A stretch of DNA of 33,946 bases. It comes from RGIG9151 sp963635575. GTDB lineage: Bacteria > Bacillota > Clostridia > TANB77 > RGIG9151. Positions 7,164 through 13,741 of the stretch are shown here, one piece after another. Location of the stretch: contig CAVHFU010000014.1 of NCBI GenBank assembly GCA_963635575.1, positions 1 through 33,946 of the forward strand. The letters run 5' to 3'. Both the position numbers and the translations under genes were made by a program. Each line of letters opens with the position of its first letter. Position 1 is the first letter of the stretch. The notes under the pieces are model-generated. The model had not been told where the DNA came from, did not search any database, and saw only the letters and a program-made list of their open reading frames with translations.

Positions 7164-7208
7164 TTCTTTTGTGTCATAATTTGTAAATGTATTTTTTTAT
7201 AAAACATA

Positions 7209-7237
7209 TTGACAAAAGCATACAAATATCGTACCAT
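7209..7237 (+). promoter_or_regulatory. Promoter of the feo operon
   Basis: TTGACA (7209-7214) and TACCAT (7232-7237) are separated by 17 bp. The first operator arm starts 3 bases after the -10, so a bound repressor would cover the transcription start. Confidence 0.75.
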
Positions 7238-7239
7238 GT

Positions 7240-7299
7240 AATTGGTTAGCAGATGCTAATCACTTTTTAAACTTTTAAGTTAGCTGCTGCTAACCAATT
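7240..7299. promoter_or_regulatory. Paired DtxR-type operators in the feo leader
   Basis: Two palindromes occur: TTAGCAGATGCTAA (7246-7259) and GTTAGCTGCTGCTAAC (7279-7294). They are also outer arms of a larger inverted repeat: AATTGGTTAGCAG (7240-7252) is the exact reverse complement of 7287-7299. TTAGC/GCTAA half-sites resemble those of DtxR-family repressors. The regulator is encoded next door. The outer repeat could also form a hairpin in the feo mRNA leader. Confidence 0.75.
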
Positions 7300-7325
7300 C
7301 GAATAAGTAAAGCGAGGGATTTATT

Positions 7326-7538
7326 ATGATGCCATTGCCTCTTGCAAATATAGGTGAAGAAAATACAATAAAAAAAATTAGCGGTTCCCCTGAAACGCGC
7401 AAACATCTCGAAGATTTAGGTTTTGTCGTAGGTACAAGCATAACTATAATAAATACACTTGGTGGGAATGTAATTGTAAATATTAAAGAATCAAGAATTG
7501 CCATTAGTGAAGAAATGGCTAAAAAAATCATGATATAG
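7326..7538 (+). CDS. feoA: FeoA domain protein (first copy)
   Basis: The 70-aa protein is a single FeoA/SH3-like domain: PLANIGEENTIKKISGSPETRKHLEDLGFVVG with the family's L-x-D/E-L-G-F-x-x-G-T turn (split: PLANIGEENTIKKISG, PETRKHLEDLGFVVGTSI), then VNIKESRIAISEEMAKKI. FeoA is a small cytoplasmic partner of the ferrous iron transporter FeoB. GAGGG lies 8 bases before the ATG at 7326; a second ATG follows at once. It is the first gene of the operon, 51 bases before a second feoA. The two differ greatly in sequence, so they are not a recent duplication. Confidence 0.85.
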   Translation: MMPLPLANIGEENTIKKISGSPETRKHLEDLGFVVGTSITIINTLGGNVIVNIKESRIAISEEMAKKIMI

Positions 7539-7589
7539 AGGCATAAATTTGCCAATATATAAAGTATTTAAAAGGAGGATATAAATAAC

Positions 7590-7811
7590 ATGAAAACTCT
7601 TAAGCAAGCTGAAATCGGAAAAACTTACAAAGTAGTAAAACTTCACGGTGAAGGTGCTATAAAACGCCGAATTATGGATATGGGTATAACAAAAGGAATA
7701 GAAATCTACATAAGAAAAGTTGCACCACTTGGTGACCCTATCGAAGTAACCGTTCGTGGATATGAACTATCCCTTAGAAAAGCTGATGCGGATATGATTG
7801 AAATTGAGTAA
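7590..7811 (+). CDS. feoA: FeoA domain protein (second copy)
   Basis: The 73-aa protein has the FeoA pattern: LKQAEIGKTYKVVKLHGEG, RRIMDMGITKGIEIYIRKVA, PLGDPIEVTVRGYELSLRKA and a final I-E-I-E. It is closer to the consensus than the first copy, with the PLGDPIE signature intact. AAAGGAGG lies 12 bases before the ATG. It sits 23 bases upstream of feoB. Two feoA genes before feoB is a common Clostridia arrangement; the copies might form a heteromeric regulator of FeoB, which is inference. Confidence 0.9.
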   Translation: MKTLKQAEIGKTYKVVKLHGEGAIKRRIMDMGITKGIEIYIRKVAPLGDPIEVTVRGYELSLRKADADMIEIE

Positions 7812-7834
7812 TAAAGAAAGAGAGGTTTTTTAAT

Positions 7835-10339
7835 ATGGATTTAAGAATTGCCCTTGCGGGCAACCCAAACTGTGGTAAAACCACACTGTTTAACGCTTTA
7901 ACAGGTTCTAACCAATTCGTTGGTAACTGGCCGGGCGTTACAGTAGAAAAAAAAGAAGGCAAATTAAAAAAACATGACGGAGTTATAATAACTGACCTTC
8001 CTGGTATTTATTCACTTTCTCCTTATACCCTAGAGGAAGTCGTTGCAAGAAATTATTTAATAAGTGAACGTCCTAATGCTATCTTAAATATCATTGATGG
8101 TACTAACCTTGAAAGAAATCTTTATTTAACTACACAACTTGTTGAACTTGGTATTCCGGTAGTAATTGCAATCAATATGATGGACATAGTTCGTAAAAAT
8201 GGTGATAAAATTAATACAGAAGAGTTATCTCGTCAACTAGGATGCCGTATTATAGAAATTTCTGCATTAAAAGAAACAGGAATTATGGAAGCAGCCGAAG
8301 CAGCAATAAATGCTGCAAAGAATGGGAAAACAGTTCCAAAGCATAGTTTCTCTGGATGCGTTGAGCACGCAATTGCGCATATTGAAGAGGCTGCAGTTCA
8401 CGGTCTACCTGAAGAACAGCAACGTTGGTATGCTATTAAAATATTTGAACGTGATGACAAGGTTTTAGAGAAATTAAATATTGATGAAGCTACCCTATCA
8501 CACATCGAAGAAGATATAAAAGCCGCAGAAGCAGAGATGGACGATGATGCTGAATCAATTATAACAAATGAGCGCTACATCTATATTGCTTCTATTATTA
8601 AAGCTTGCTATAAAAAGAAAAACGTCGGTATGCTGTCAAACTCTGATAAAATTGACCGTGTTGTCACAAATCGTTGGTTAGGTCTACCTATCTTTGTTGT
8701 AATTATGTTCTTGGTTTATTACATTTCAATGGTTACTGTAGGTAGTGTTGCAACAGACTGGGCAAATGACGGTGTGTTTGGCGATGGGTGGCATCTATTT
8801 GGAATTGGTGCAAGTGCTTACGAAGAAGCAACCGACACTTATTCTTCCGCAATGAATGCTATTGATGCATTTACAGGCATAAGTTCAGAAGCAGAAGATT
8901 TTGAAGATGACTATGCAGATGCTACATTAGCAGAATTAAAAGCATTTACACCTAGTTCTGATTCGGCAACTTGCGAAGTTTGTGACGAAGAAACACTAAC
9001 TGTAAATGAAATGACTGTTTACTATTCTTCTATTCCAAGTGATGCTGATGAAAAAACTACTATTCCTCTGACATATGTAAACGCCGTAAAATATTTTGAA
9101 GGAAACGGATTTAATGAACCAAATCAAGAAAATTACGGAGTTTGGGTGCCCGGTATCCCGGCATTACTCGGTAATTGCTTAGAAAAAGCAGAAGTACCGG
9201 AATGGCTTAGTGGCCTAATCCTAGATGGTATAGTAGCCGGTGTTGGCGCTGTATTGGGATTCGTTCCACAAATGCTTGTTTTATTCTTATTACTAGCATT
9301 CCTTGAGGCTTGTGGATATATGGCTCGTATAGCTTTCGTACTAGACCGTATTTTCCGTAAATTCGGATTATCAGGTAAATCATTCATTCCTATGCTAATA
9401 GGTACAGGATGTGGAGTGCCTGGTATAATGGCCTCAAGAACTATCGAAAACGAACGTGACCGTCGTATGACAATTATGACTACAACATTTATTCCTTGTG
9501 GAGCTAAAGTTCCATTCATAGGAATGATTGCAGGTGCTATATTTGGTGGTTCGGCTTGGATTGCAACAAGTGCATACTTCGTTGGTATGGCATCTATAAT
9601 TATCTCTGGTATTATGCTTAAGAAAACAAAAATGTTCGCCGGAGAACCTGCTCCATTTGTTATGGAATTACCAGCATACCATATGCCAACAGTAAAGAAT
9701 GTTTTACGTTCTATGTGGGAACGTGGTTGGTCATTTATTAAAAAAGCAGGAACAATTATTCTTTTATCAACAATCTTAGTTTGGTTCACTTCATACTTTG
9801 GATTTATAGACGGAACATTCCGTATGCTTAGTGAAGACGAACTTAATGTTTCTATTTTAGCAATAATAGGGTCTGGAATTGCATGGATATTTAAGCCACT
9901 TGGTTGGGGTACTTGGGAAGCTGCCGTTGCTTCTATCACAGGACTTGTAGCAAAAGAAAACATTGTTGGAACCATTGGTATTTTATATGGTGCTGCTGGA
10001 AATGTTTATGCTTCTCTTAGCGAAGCATTCACAAGCATAAGCGGATATTCATTCCTTGCATTTAACCTGCTTTGTGCTCCTTGCTTTGCCGCAATAGGTG
10101 CTATAAAACGTGAAATGAACAATCCAAAATGGACTTGGTTCGCAATTGCTTACCAATGTGGATTTGCATATGCTATCTCATTAATGATAAATCAATTTGG
10201 GAACTTATTTACAGGCAATGCAAACATAGTTGGATTAATTGCAGCCGTTGTAGTTCTTGTATTTATGATATATATGTTAGTTCGTCCTTACAAAGAGGCA
10301 ACGAAATTAACTGCTGACGTTAAAGTGAACAACAAATAA
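7835..10339 (+). CDS. feoB: Ferrous iron transport protein B (with enlarged acidic loop)
   Basis: The 834-aa protein has an N-terminal G domain (G1 GNPNCGKTT 9-17, G3 DLPG 54-57, G4 NMMD 114-117, G5 SAL 143-145), a helical linker to about residue 275, and a polytopic membrane part with the Gate signatures LIGTGCGVPG (521-530) and FIPCGAKVPF (552-561). It imports Fe(II) across the cytoplasmic membrane. Between the first membrane helix (about 284-302) and the next (about 463-489) lies a loop of some 150 residues, where E. coli FeoB has about 40. It is rich in Asp and Glu and contains a CEVC motif at 380-383; it should face outside. GAGAGG precedes the ATG. Expression should follow the operators at 7240-7299. 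Confidence 0.95.
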   Translation: MDLRIALAGNPNCGKTTLFNALTGSNQFVGNWPGVTVEKKEGKLKKHDGVIITDLPGIYSLSPYTLEEVVARNYLISERPNAILNIIDGTNLERNLYLTTQLVELGIPVVIAINMMDIVRKNGDKINTEELSRQLGCRIIEISALKETGIMEAAEAAINAAKNGKTVPKHSFSGCVEHAIAHIEEAAVHGLPEEQQRWYAIKIFERDDKVLEKLNIDEATLSHIEEDIKAAEAEMDDDAESIITNERYIYIASIIKACYKKKNVGMLSNSDKIDRVVTNRWLGLPIFVVIMFLVYYISMVTVGSVATDWANDGVFGDGWHLFGIGASAYEEATDTYSSAMNAIDAFTGISSEAEDFEDDYADATLAELKAFTPSSDSATCEVCDEETLTVNEMTVYYSSIPSDADEKTTIPLTYVNAVKYFEGNGFNEPNQENYGVWVPGIPALLGNCLEKAEVPEWLSGLILDGIVAGVGAVLGFVPQMLVLFLLLAFLEACGYMARIAFVLDRIFRKFGLSGKSFIPMLIGTGCGVPGIMASRTIENERDRRMTIMTTTFIPCGAKVPFIGMIAGAIFGGSAWIATSAYFVGMASIIISGIMLKKTKMFAGEPAPFVMELPAYHMPTVKNVLRSMWERGWSFIKKAGTIILLSTILVWFTSYFGFIDGTFRMLSEDELNVSILAIIGSGIAWIFKPLGWGTWEAAVASITGLVAKENIVGTIGILYGAAGNVYASLSEAFTSISGYSFLAFNLLCAPCFAAIGAIKREMNNPKWTWFAIAYQCGFAYAISLMINQFGNLFTGNANIVGLIAAVVVLVFMIYMLVRPYKEATKLTADVKVNNK

Positions 10340-10375
10340 ACAAATATTAACATTGTTGTGAAAGGAGACTTTAGT

Positions 10376-10546
10376 ATGAATTTTGCTACATTTATTATAT
10401 GCCTTGTATTGGCGTTAATCGTAACTTCAATAATCGTTTCATTAATAAACAATAAGAAAAAAAGAAAGTCCTCTTGTGGATGTAATTGCGGACATTGTGC
10501 TATGTCTGGCTCCTGTCATGAACATATTAAAAGAGACGAACCATAA
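10376..10546 (+). CDS. FeoB-associated Cys-rich membrane protein
   Basis: The 56-aa protein has one membrane helix (FATFIICLVLALIVTSIIVSL), a basic stop-transfer stretch NNKKKRKSS and a short Cys-rich tail CGCNCGHCAMSGSCHEH (helix split for reading: FATFIICLVLAL, IVTSIIVSL). Small proteins of this kind follow feoB in many Firmicutes. The Cys/His tail may bind iron or another metal on the cytoplasmic side; this is inference. The ATG at 10376 has AAAGGAG 8 bases upstream; a GTG at 10358 in frame overlaps that region and lacks its own site. It ends the feo operon, and the terminator stem begins inside its last codons. Confidence 0.85.
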   Translation: MNFATFIICLVLALIVTSIIVSLINNKKKRKSSCGCNCGHCAMSGSCHEHIKRDEP

Positions 10547-10565
10547 AAAGTTCGTCTCTTTTAAT
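10526..10565 (+). terminator. Bidirectional terminator between feo and rpsR
   Basis: ATTAAAAGAGACGAAC (10526-10541) is perfectly complementary to 10550-10565, a 16-bp stem with an 8-base loop and T/A tracts on both sides. It can end the feo mRNA and the convergent rpsF-ssb-rpsR mRNA. Confidence 0.9.
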
Positions 10566-10571
10566 ATTAAT

Positions 10572-10844
10572 TTACTCCATTGTAAATGGTAATAAAGCAA
10601 TGTGTCTAGCTCTCTTTACAGCTATTGTCAAATCTCTTTGATGTTTAGCGCAAAGACCTGTAACACGTCTAGGAAGAATCTTTCCTTTTTCAGAAACATA
10701 CTTCTTTAACTTATCAACTTGCTTATAGTCAATAACTAAGTTCTTGTCTGCACAGTATACACAAACTTTTCTCTTAGGCTTTCTGATTCTTACGTTGTCA
10801 TCATCAGAAGCGTTTCTATTGTTCTTTTTATAATTACCTGACAT
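10572..10844 (-). CDS. rpsR: 30S ribosomal protein S18 (zinc-ribbon type)
   Basis: The 90-aa protein has the S18 core: CADKNLVIDYKQVDKLKKYV, ILPRRVTGLCAKHQRDLTIA and KRARHIALLPFT. S18 binds with S6 on the platform of the small ribosomal subunit. Cys28, Cys31, Cys65 and His68 (CxxC...CxxH) could hold zinc, as in the Cys-rich S18 variant. It ends the operon rpsF-ssb-rpsR, 26 bases after ssb. Confidence 0.97.
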   Translation of the reverse strand: MSGNYKKNNRNASDDDNVRIRKPKRKVCVYCADKNLVIDYKQVDKLKKYVSEKGKILPRRVTGLCAKHQRDLTIAVKRARHIALLPFTME

Positions 10845-10870
10845 CTTTATTTCCCTCCCATTCTTTCATC

Positions 10871-11302
10871 TTAGAAAGGCAAATTAGAATCCTCTTCTAT
10901 TGCCATAAATCCTTCAGATGACGGAGCCTCATTTGGTTGAACTGATGGATTAAACCCTGTATCAAAAGCATTTGCATTAGGTTCTCTTTTGCTATCTGCA
11001 AAATAAGTATCCTCTGCAACAACTTCAGTTACATATACCTTTTTGCCATCCTTATCGTCATAGTTTCTAGTTTGAAGATGTCCGCAAACAGCAACTTGTT
11101 GTCCCTTTGTAAAATACTTGCTACAAAACTCACCAGTTTTAGCCCAAGCAACAACATTTATAAAGTCAGCATCAGGTTGTCCTTCTTGCTTAAATCTCCT
11201 ATTAACCGCTAACGAAAAAGTGCAAACCAATGTATTGTTATTGGTTGTATATCTAACCTCAGGGTCTCTTGTCAGTCTTCCCATTAATATTACCTTGTTC
11301 AT
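10871..11302 (-). CDS. ssb: Single-stranded DNA-binding protein
   Basis: The 143-aa protein has an OB fold beginning MNKVILMGRLTRDPEVRYT, with FINVVAWAKTGEFCSKYFTKG in the middle, and a short acidic tail ending DSNLPF, the tip that recruits replication and repair partners. It coats single-stranded DNA during replication and recombination. The linker is short compared with E. coli SSB (178 aa). Its place between rpsF and rpsR is the standard Firmicutes order and marks it as the housekeeping copy (motif split: FINVVAWAKTG, EFCSKYFTKG). Confidence 0.96.
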   Translation of the reverse strand: MNKVILMGRLTRDPEVRYTTNNNTLVCTFSLAVNRRFKQEGQPDADFINVVAWAKTGEFCSKYFTKGQQVAVCGHLQTRNYDDKDGKKVYVTEVVAEDTYFADSKREPNANAFDTGFNPSVQPNEAPSSEGFMAIEEDSNLPF

Positions 11303-11330
11303 TCAACCTTCCTCCTCATCAAATATATAA

Positions 11331-11621
11331 CTAGTCTTCTTTTCTAATTGTAATAAACTTAATTACGTCATCCGTAATCTTGTAAATTCTTTCAAGTTCA
11401 TCAACAAACTCAGCTTTAGCTTCGAAATTTACTAATACGTAGTATCCTTGTGTAAGCTTTTTAATAGGGTAAGCAAGTTTCTTCATTCCCCATTCGTTAG
11501 TCTCTACAACTTTACCACCCTCAGACTCGATTAAAGCATTGAACTTTTCAACTAAACCCTTAATCCCTTCCGCGTCAACATTAGGATTAATAATATAAAT
11601 AGATTCATATTTGTTTAGCAT
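11331..11621 (-). CDS. rpsF: 30S ribosomal protein S6
   Basis: The 96-aa protein has the S6 pattern: YESIYIINPNVDAEGIKGLVEK, then NEWGMKKLAYPIKKLTQGYYVLVNF and a final hydrophobic strand DVIKFITIRKED. S6 partners S18 on the 30S subunit. It is the first gene of the operon. The ATG follows a GAGGGGGTG site. A promoter and a short leader stem-loop lie upstream (motif split: YESIYIINPN, NEWGMKKLAYPIKKL). Confidence 0.97.
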   Translation of the reverse strand: MLNKYESIYIINPNVDAEGIKGLVEKFNALIESEGGKVVETNEWGMKKLAYPIKKLTQGYYVLVNFEAKAEFVDELERIYKITDDVIKFITIRKED

Positions 11622-11648
11622 TCATTTCACCCCCTCTTGGACTTTAAG

Positions 11649-11669
11649 ACCCTACCTCGACAGTAGAGT
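11649..11669 (-). promoter_or_regulatory. Stem-loop in the rpsF leader
   Basis: On the minus strand ACTCTAC pairs with GTAGGGT (one U-G) around a 7-base loop. In some bacteria S6:S18 binds the rpsF leader at a loop with CCG; no CCG is visible here, so an autoregulatory role is only possible. Confidence 0.35.
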
Positions 11670-11687
11670 AAGGAAAACTGCTTATCT

Positions 11688-11716
11688 ATAATATCATAGG
11701 TTTACAAAAAATGCAA
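11688..11716 (-). promoter_or_regulatory. Promoter of rpsF-ssb-rpsR
   Basis: On the minus strand TTGCAT (11711-11716) and TATTAT (11688-11693) are 17 bp apart, giving a leader of about 60 bases before rpsF. Confidence 0.75.
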
Positions 11717-11790
11717 GGTCTTAAAGGTATTTTTTATACGTTATATAACATTATCTGCATTTTATTCCATTATTTTCAATTTGTCAACCT

Positions 11791-11821
11791 TGACCATTAG
11801 GGACGGTTCTTTTTGGTCAAA
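11791..11821 (+). repeat. Left outer REP palindrome
   Basis: This is the reverse complement of 12789-12819 over 31 bases. It folds into a hairpin with a TGACCA/TGGTCA lower stem and an AGGGA/TTCTT upper stem containing G-U pairs. Confidence 0.85.
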
Positions 11822-11874
11822 GAAAAAAACACCCGCGCCCCGCTCACAAAGCATATTACATTAACCTTATCGCC

Positions 11875-11895
11875 TAGACCTGTCCCTTTTGGTCA
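11875..11895 (+). repeat. Left inner REP palindrome
   Basis: This is the perfect reverse complement of 12715-12735. Its short stem is GACC/GGTC. It differs from the outer palindrome but shares the GACC...GGTC ends. Confidence 0.8.
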
Positions 11896-11913
11896 TTTTT
11901 AAATTGTAACATA

Positions 11914-11942
11914 TTTACAATTGTATTTTTTTGTAATAATAT
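11914..11942 (+). promoter_or_regulatory. Promoter of the transposase gene
   Basis: TTTACA (11914-11919) and TAATAT (11937-11942) are 17 bp apart. The -35 overlaps an 8-bp inverted repeat, AATTGTAA (11902-11909) and TTACAATT (11915-11922), which could be an operator. Confidence 0.5.
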
Positions 11943-11965
11943 ACAAATATAAGGAGCGTGATACA

Positions 11966-12736
11966 ATGCCACGAAAAGCAAGGAAGTATGTAAATGCATC
12001 ATTTTTCCATGTGATGTGCCAAGGAATCAAAAAGGAGAATATATTTTCAAAAGAAAGTCATATAAAAAAATATTTGTATCTAATCAATAAATATAAGAAA
12101 GATTTTTTTATTGATATTATTGCATACTGTGTAATGCCAAATCATGTTCACTTACTGCTTCATTCTCACAATGTAGCACAAATATCAAAATTTATGCACA
12201 AAATAAACTGTATATATGGAATGCATTATAACTCAAAAAATAAAAGAGTCGGTTATGTCTTTAGAGATAGATTTAGAATGGAAGAAATAAACAATGACAA
12301 ATATTTGACGACCTGCATTTTCTATATTCATAATAATCCCGTAAAAGCTGGTATTTGTACTTTAGTTCAGCAATATAAATACTCCAGCTATAAAGAGTTT
12401 TTTGGCACACCAAAATTAATCAATAAGCAAATTGTAGGAAAAATTATAGGCGACACTCCCTACGAACAACTTGAGAAAGAAACTGCGAAATACAATATCC
12501 AACACTTGGACATTGATGTCTCAAATGAAGTGCGTGCACAAGAAATAATACTTAATTTTGCCATTCAAAACAATAAAACCATACCAGAAATTTTAGCCAA
12601 CTATAAAACTAAACGTGAATTACTTATTGAACTTCATGTAAAAAACAAAGTTTCATACAGATGTATCGAAAAAGTATTGCCTATTAAAAGGCGAATAATT
12701 CCTAATTATCTATATGACCAAAAGGGACAGGTCTAA
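11966..12736 (+). CDS. REP-associated tyrosine transposase (Y1_Tnp, IS200-like)
   Basis: The 256-aa protein has the Y1 HUH fold: N-terminal MPRKARKYVNASFFHVMCQG, the metal-binding HVH (residues 60-62 in VMPNHVHLLL), GYVFRDRF at about 96-103, and the catalytic Tyr120 in FYIHNNPVKAG, then KYSSYKEF, typical of the RAYT branch. A C-terminal helical domain follows (IIGDTPYEQLEKE to the end). The enzyme should nick and rejoin single-stranded DNA at REP palindromes. The ATG at 11966 has AAGGAG 8 bases upstream; a longer frame from 11921 runs through promoter DNA. The last residues, DQKGQV, and the stop are encoded by the right inner palindrome. The gene seems intact. It is the likely source of the copy at 21347. 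Confidence 0.9.
   Translation: MPRKARKYVNASFFHVMCQGIKKENIFSKESHIKKYLYLINKYKKDFFIDIIAYCVMPNHVHLLLHSHNVAQISKFMHKINCIYGMHYNSKNKRVGYVFRDRFRMEEINNDKYLTTCIFYIHNNPVKAGICTLVQQYKYSSYKEFFGTPKLINKQIVGKIIGDTPYEQLEKETAKYNIQHLDIDVSNEVRAQEIILNFAIQNNKTIPEILANYKTKRELLIELHVKNKVSYRCIEKVLPIKRRIIPNYLYDQKGQV
12715..12735 (+). repeat. Right inner REP palindrome
   Basis: This is the reverse complement of 11875-11895. It encodes the transposase C-terminus DQKGQV and the first two bases of its stop codon. Confidence 0.85.
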
Positions 12737-12742
12737 ATACAT

Positions 12743-12788
12743 AAATCGCTACAATTCGTTTGTAATACGAAGTGTAGCGATTTTTTTG
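12743..12788 (+). terminator. Terminator of the transposase gene
   Basis: AAATCGCTACA (12743-12753) pairs perfectly with 12773-12783, with an inner TTCG/CGAA, followed by a T-run. It fills the spacer between the right inner and outer palindromes. Confidence 0.85.
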
Positions 12789-12819
12789 TTTGACCAAAAA
12801 GAACCGTCCCTAATGGTCA
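12789..12819 (+). repeat. Right outer REP palindrome
   Basis: This is the reverse complement of 11791-11821. Thirty of its bases recur exactly at 21423-21452. Its right end holds the last codons and stop of spoIIGA on the minus strand. Confidence 0.85.
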
Positions 12820-13667
12820 CCTATTAATCCAGCATAGCTTCCATCTTTTGAAAGTTTTTTATCACATATCGCTATAATCGCATTTTTAACTTTCTCTTCT
12901 CCTTCTTCTTTATAAATATAACATTCGTCAGCCTTAAATCCTATCAACACTTCCCTATCACTACTTACGGTAGAAATCGGTACTATTCTAACCTTACTTT
13001 TAAGGTCATCCGCTATTTCACTATTCCCCGACTTAATTGCCTCATACATATCTTTTGAAACAATATCTCGTATAGCTTCCTTTTCAACTATAACAACTGG
13101 ATAATTCGTAAACGGTTCCCTTACACTATGGCCAGAATCGTAAAGGACATCTATTTCAGCGGATTTTCCAAGAAGTTTTATCTTTAATTTATATAAAAAC
13201 TCCTTTATTTTCTTCCTTGTCTTTGAAAAAGTAACAATGTACTTACCTAGAATAAAAGCAATACAACTGCCAATCGCCACAATTATAACCGGGAATTCTT
13301 CAACATATACAATTCCGCCTTCATTAATAGCCACAACATTAAAAAAGTATGCTAATCCAAAGCTTATACCTCCGATAAAAAAGGTAATCGCATAAAAGCA
13401 TATCAAAAGCTTAAAGAATTTTTTTAGTTCCCTTGGGAAAAAACTAAAATACACAATTACTGCAGAAAGTAAAACTTTTTCCAAAACAAGAGGTTCATTA
13501 TAAAATAAAAAAACATAACTAAATATAACATATAATGCCCCGATAACTGCACCTATCAAAAGTTTGTACCACTTAAATTCTATACCACATAACTTAGCTG
13601 TCATATACAAAATTATATAATTCATAATAAAATTCTCAATAAACATCTGGTCCGCATATATAATCAA
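12810..13667 (-). CDS. spoIIGA: Sporulation sigma-E processing peptidase SpoIIGA, C-terminus altered by REP element
   Basis: The 285-aa protein has an N-terminal membrane half (five or so hydrophobic helices) and a C-terminal aspartic-protease-like domain with IDVLYDSGHSVREPFTNYPV (the Asp of the DSG motif is the catalytic residue in Bacillus) and VRIVPISTV. SpoIIGA cleaves pro-sigma-E in the septal membrane during sporulation. The C-terminal pattern DKKLSKDGSYAGLI corresponds to Bacillus TPLSADGEFDAII, but where the family continues with HP and several residues this one ends GDH-stop inside the REP palindrome, so the native tail has been replaced. The start is a TTG at 13667 with GGGGGTG upstream; it matches the family start MKIYLD. 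No sigE follows in this window. Confidence 0.85.
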   Translation of the reverse strand: MIIYADQMFIENFIMNYIILYMTAKLCGIEFKWYKLLIGAVIGALYVIFSYVFLFYNEPLVLEKVLLSAVIVYFSFFPRELKKFFKLLICFYAITFFIGGISFGLAYFFNVVAINEGGIVYVEEFPVIIVAIGSCIAFILGKYIVTFSKTRKKIKEFLYKLKIKLLGKSAEIDVLYDSGHSVREPFTNYPVVIVEKEAIRDIVSKDMYEAIKSGNSEIADDLKSKVRIVPISTVSSDREVLIGFKADECYIYKEEGEEKVKNAIIAICDKKLSKDGSYAGLIGDH

Positions 13668-13690
13668 AGAGAGTACACCCCCTTAATTAG

Positions 13691-13723
13691 AGTATACTCT
13701 CGTACAAACCTAAAATATGTCAC
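13691..13723 (-). promoter_or_regulatory. Possible spoIIGA promoter with long spacer
   Basis: On the minus strand GTGACA (13718-13723) and TATACT (13691-13696) are 21 bp apart. The Bacillus spoIIG promoter, activated by Spo0A, has a similarly long 22-bp gap. The -10 is inside a perfect palindrome, AGAGTATACTCT (13689-13700). No clear Spo0A box was found. Confidence 0.35.
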
Positions 13724-13741
13724 ATTTTGCTCTTATACAAA

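Larger units (their letters stand above)
11791..12819 (+). mobile_element. REP-type transposon (REPtron) carrying a Y1/RAYT transposase
   Basis: The element is bounded by a 31-bp perfect inverted repeat (11791-11821 and 12789-12819) and contains a second, inner 21-bp perfect inverted repeat (11875-11895 and 12715-12735). Each end is therefore two palindromes with a spacer of 53 bases. Each outer unit is itself an imperfect hairpin (TTGACCA...TGGTCAA). The transposase lies between the inner repeats. The element sits between the rpsF promoter and spoIIGA. Families of this kind (IS200/IS605-related TnpA-REP) move single-stranded DNA and leave no target duplication. A partial copy without transposase is at 21347-21453. 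Confidence 0.85.

Noticed and set aside
9133..9975. 280-aa antisense frame within feoB
   Set aside because: It is the shadow of a strongly supported gene, with no ribosome-binding site and a composition expected of reversed membrane-protein codons.
11622..11687. S6:S18-binding rpsF leader motif
   Set aside because: Only a 7-bp hairpin is visible; the CCG feature of the known motif was not found, so it is listed only as a stem-loop.
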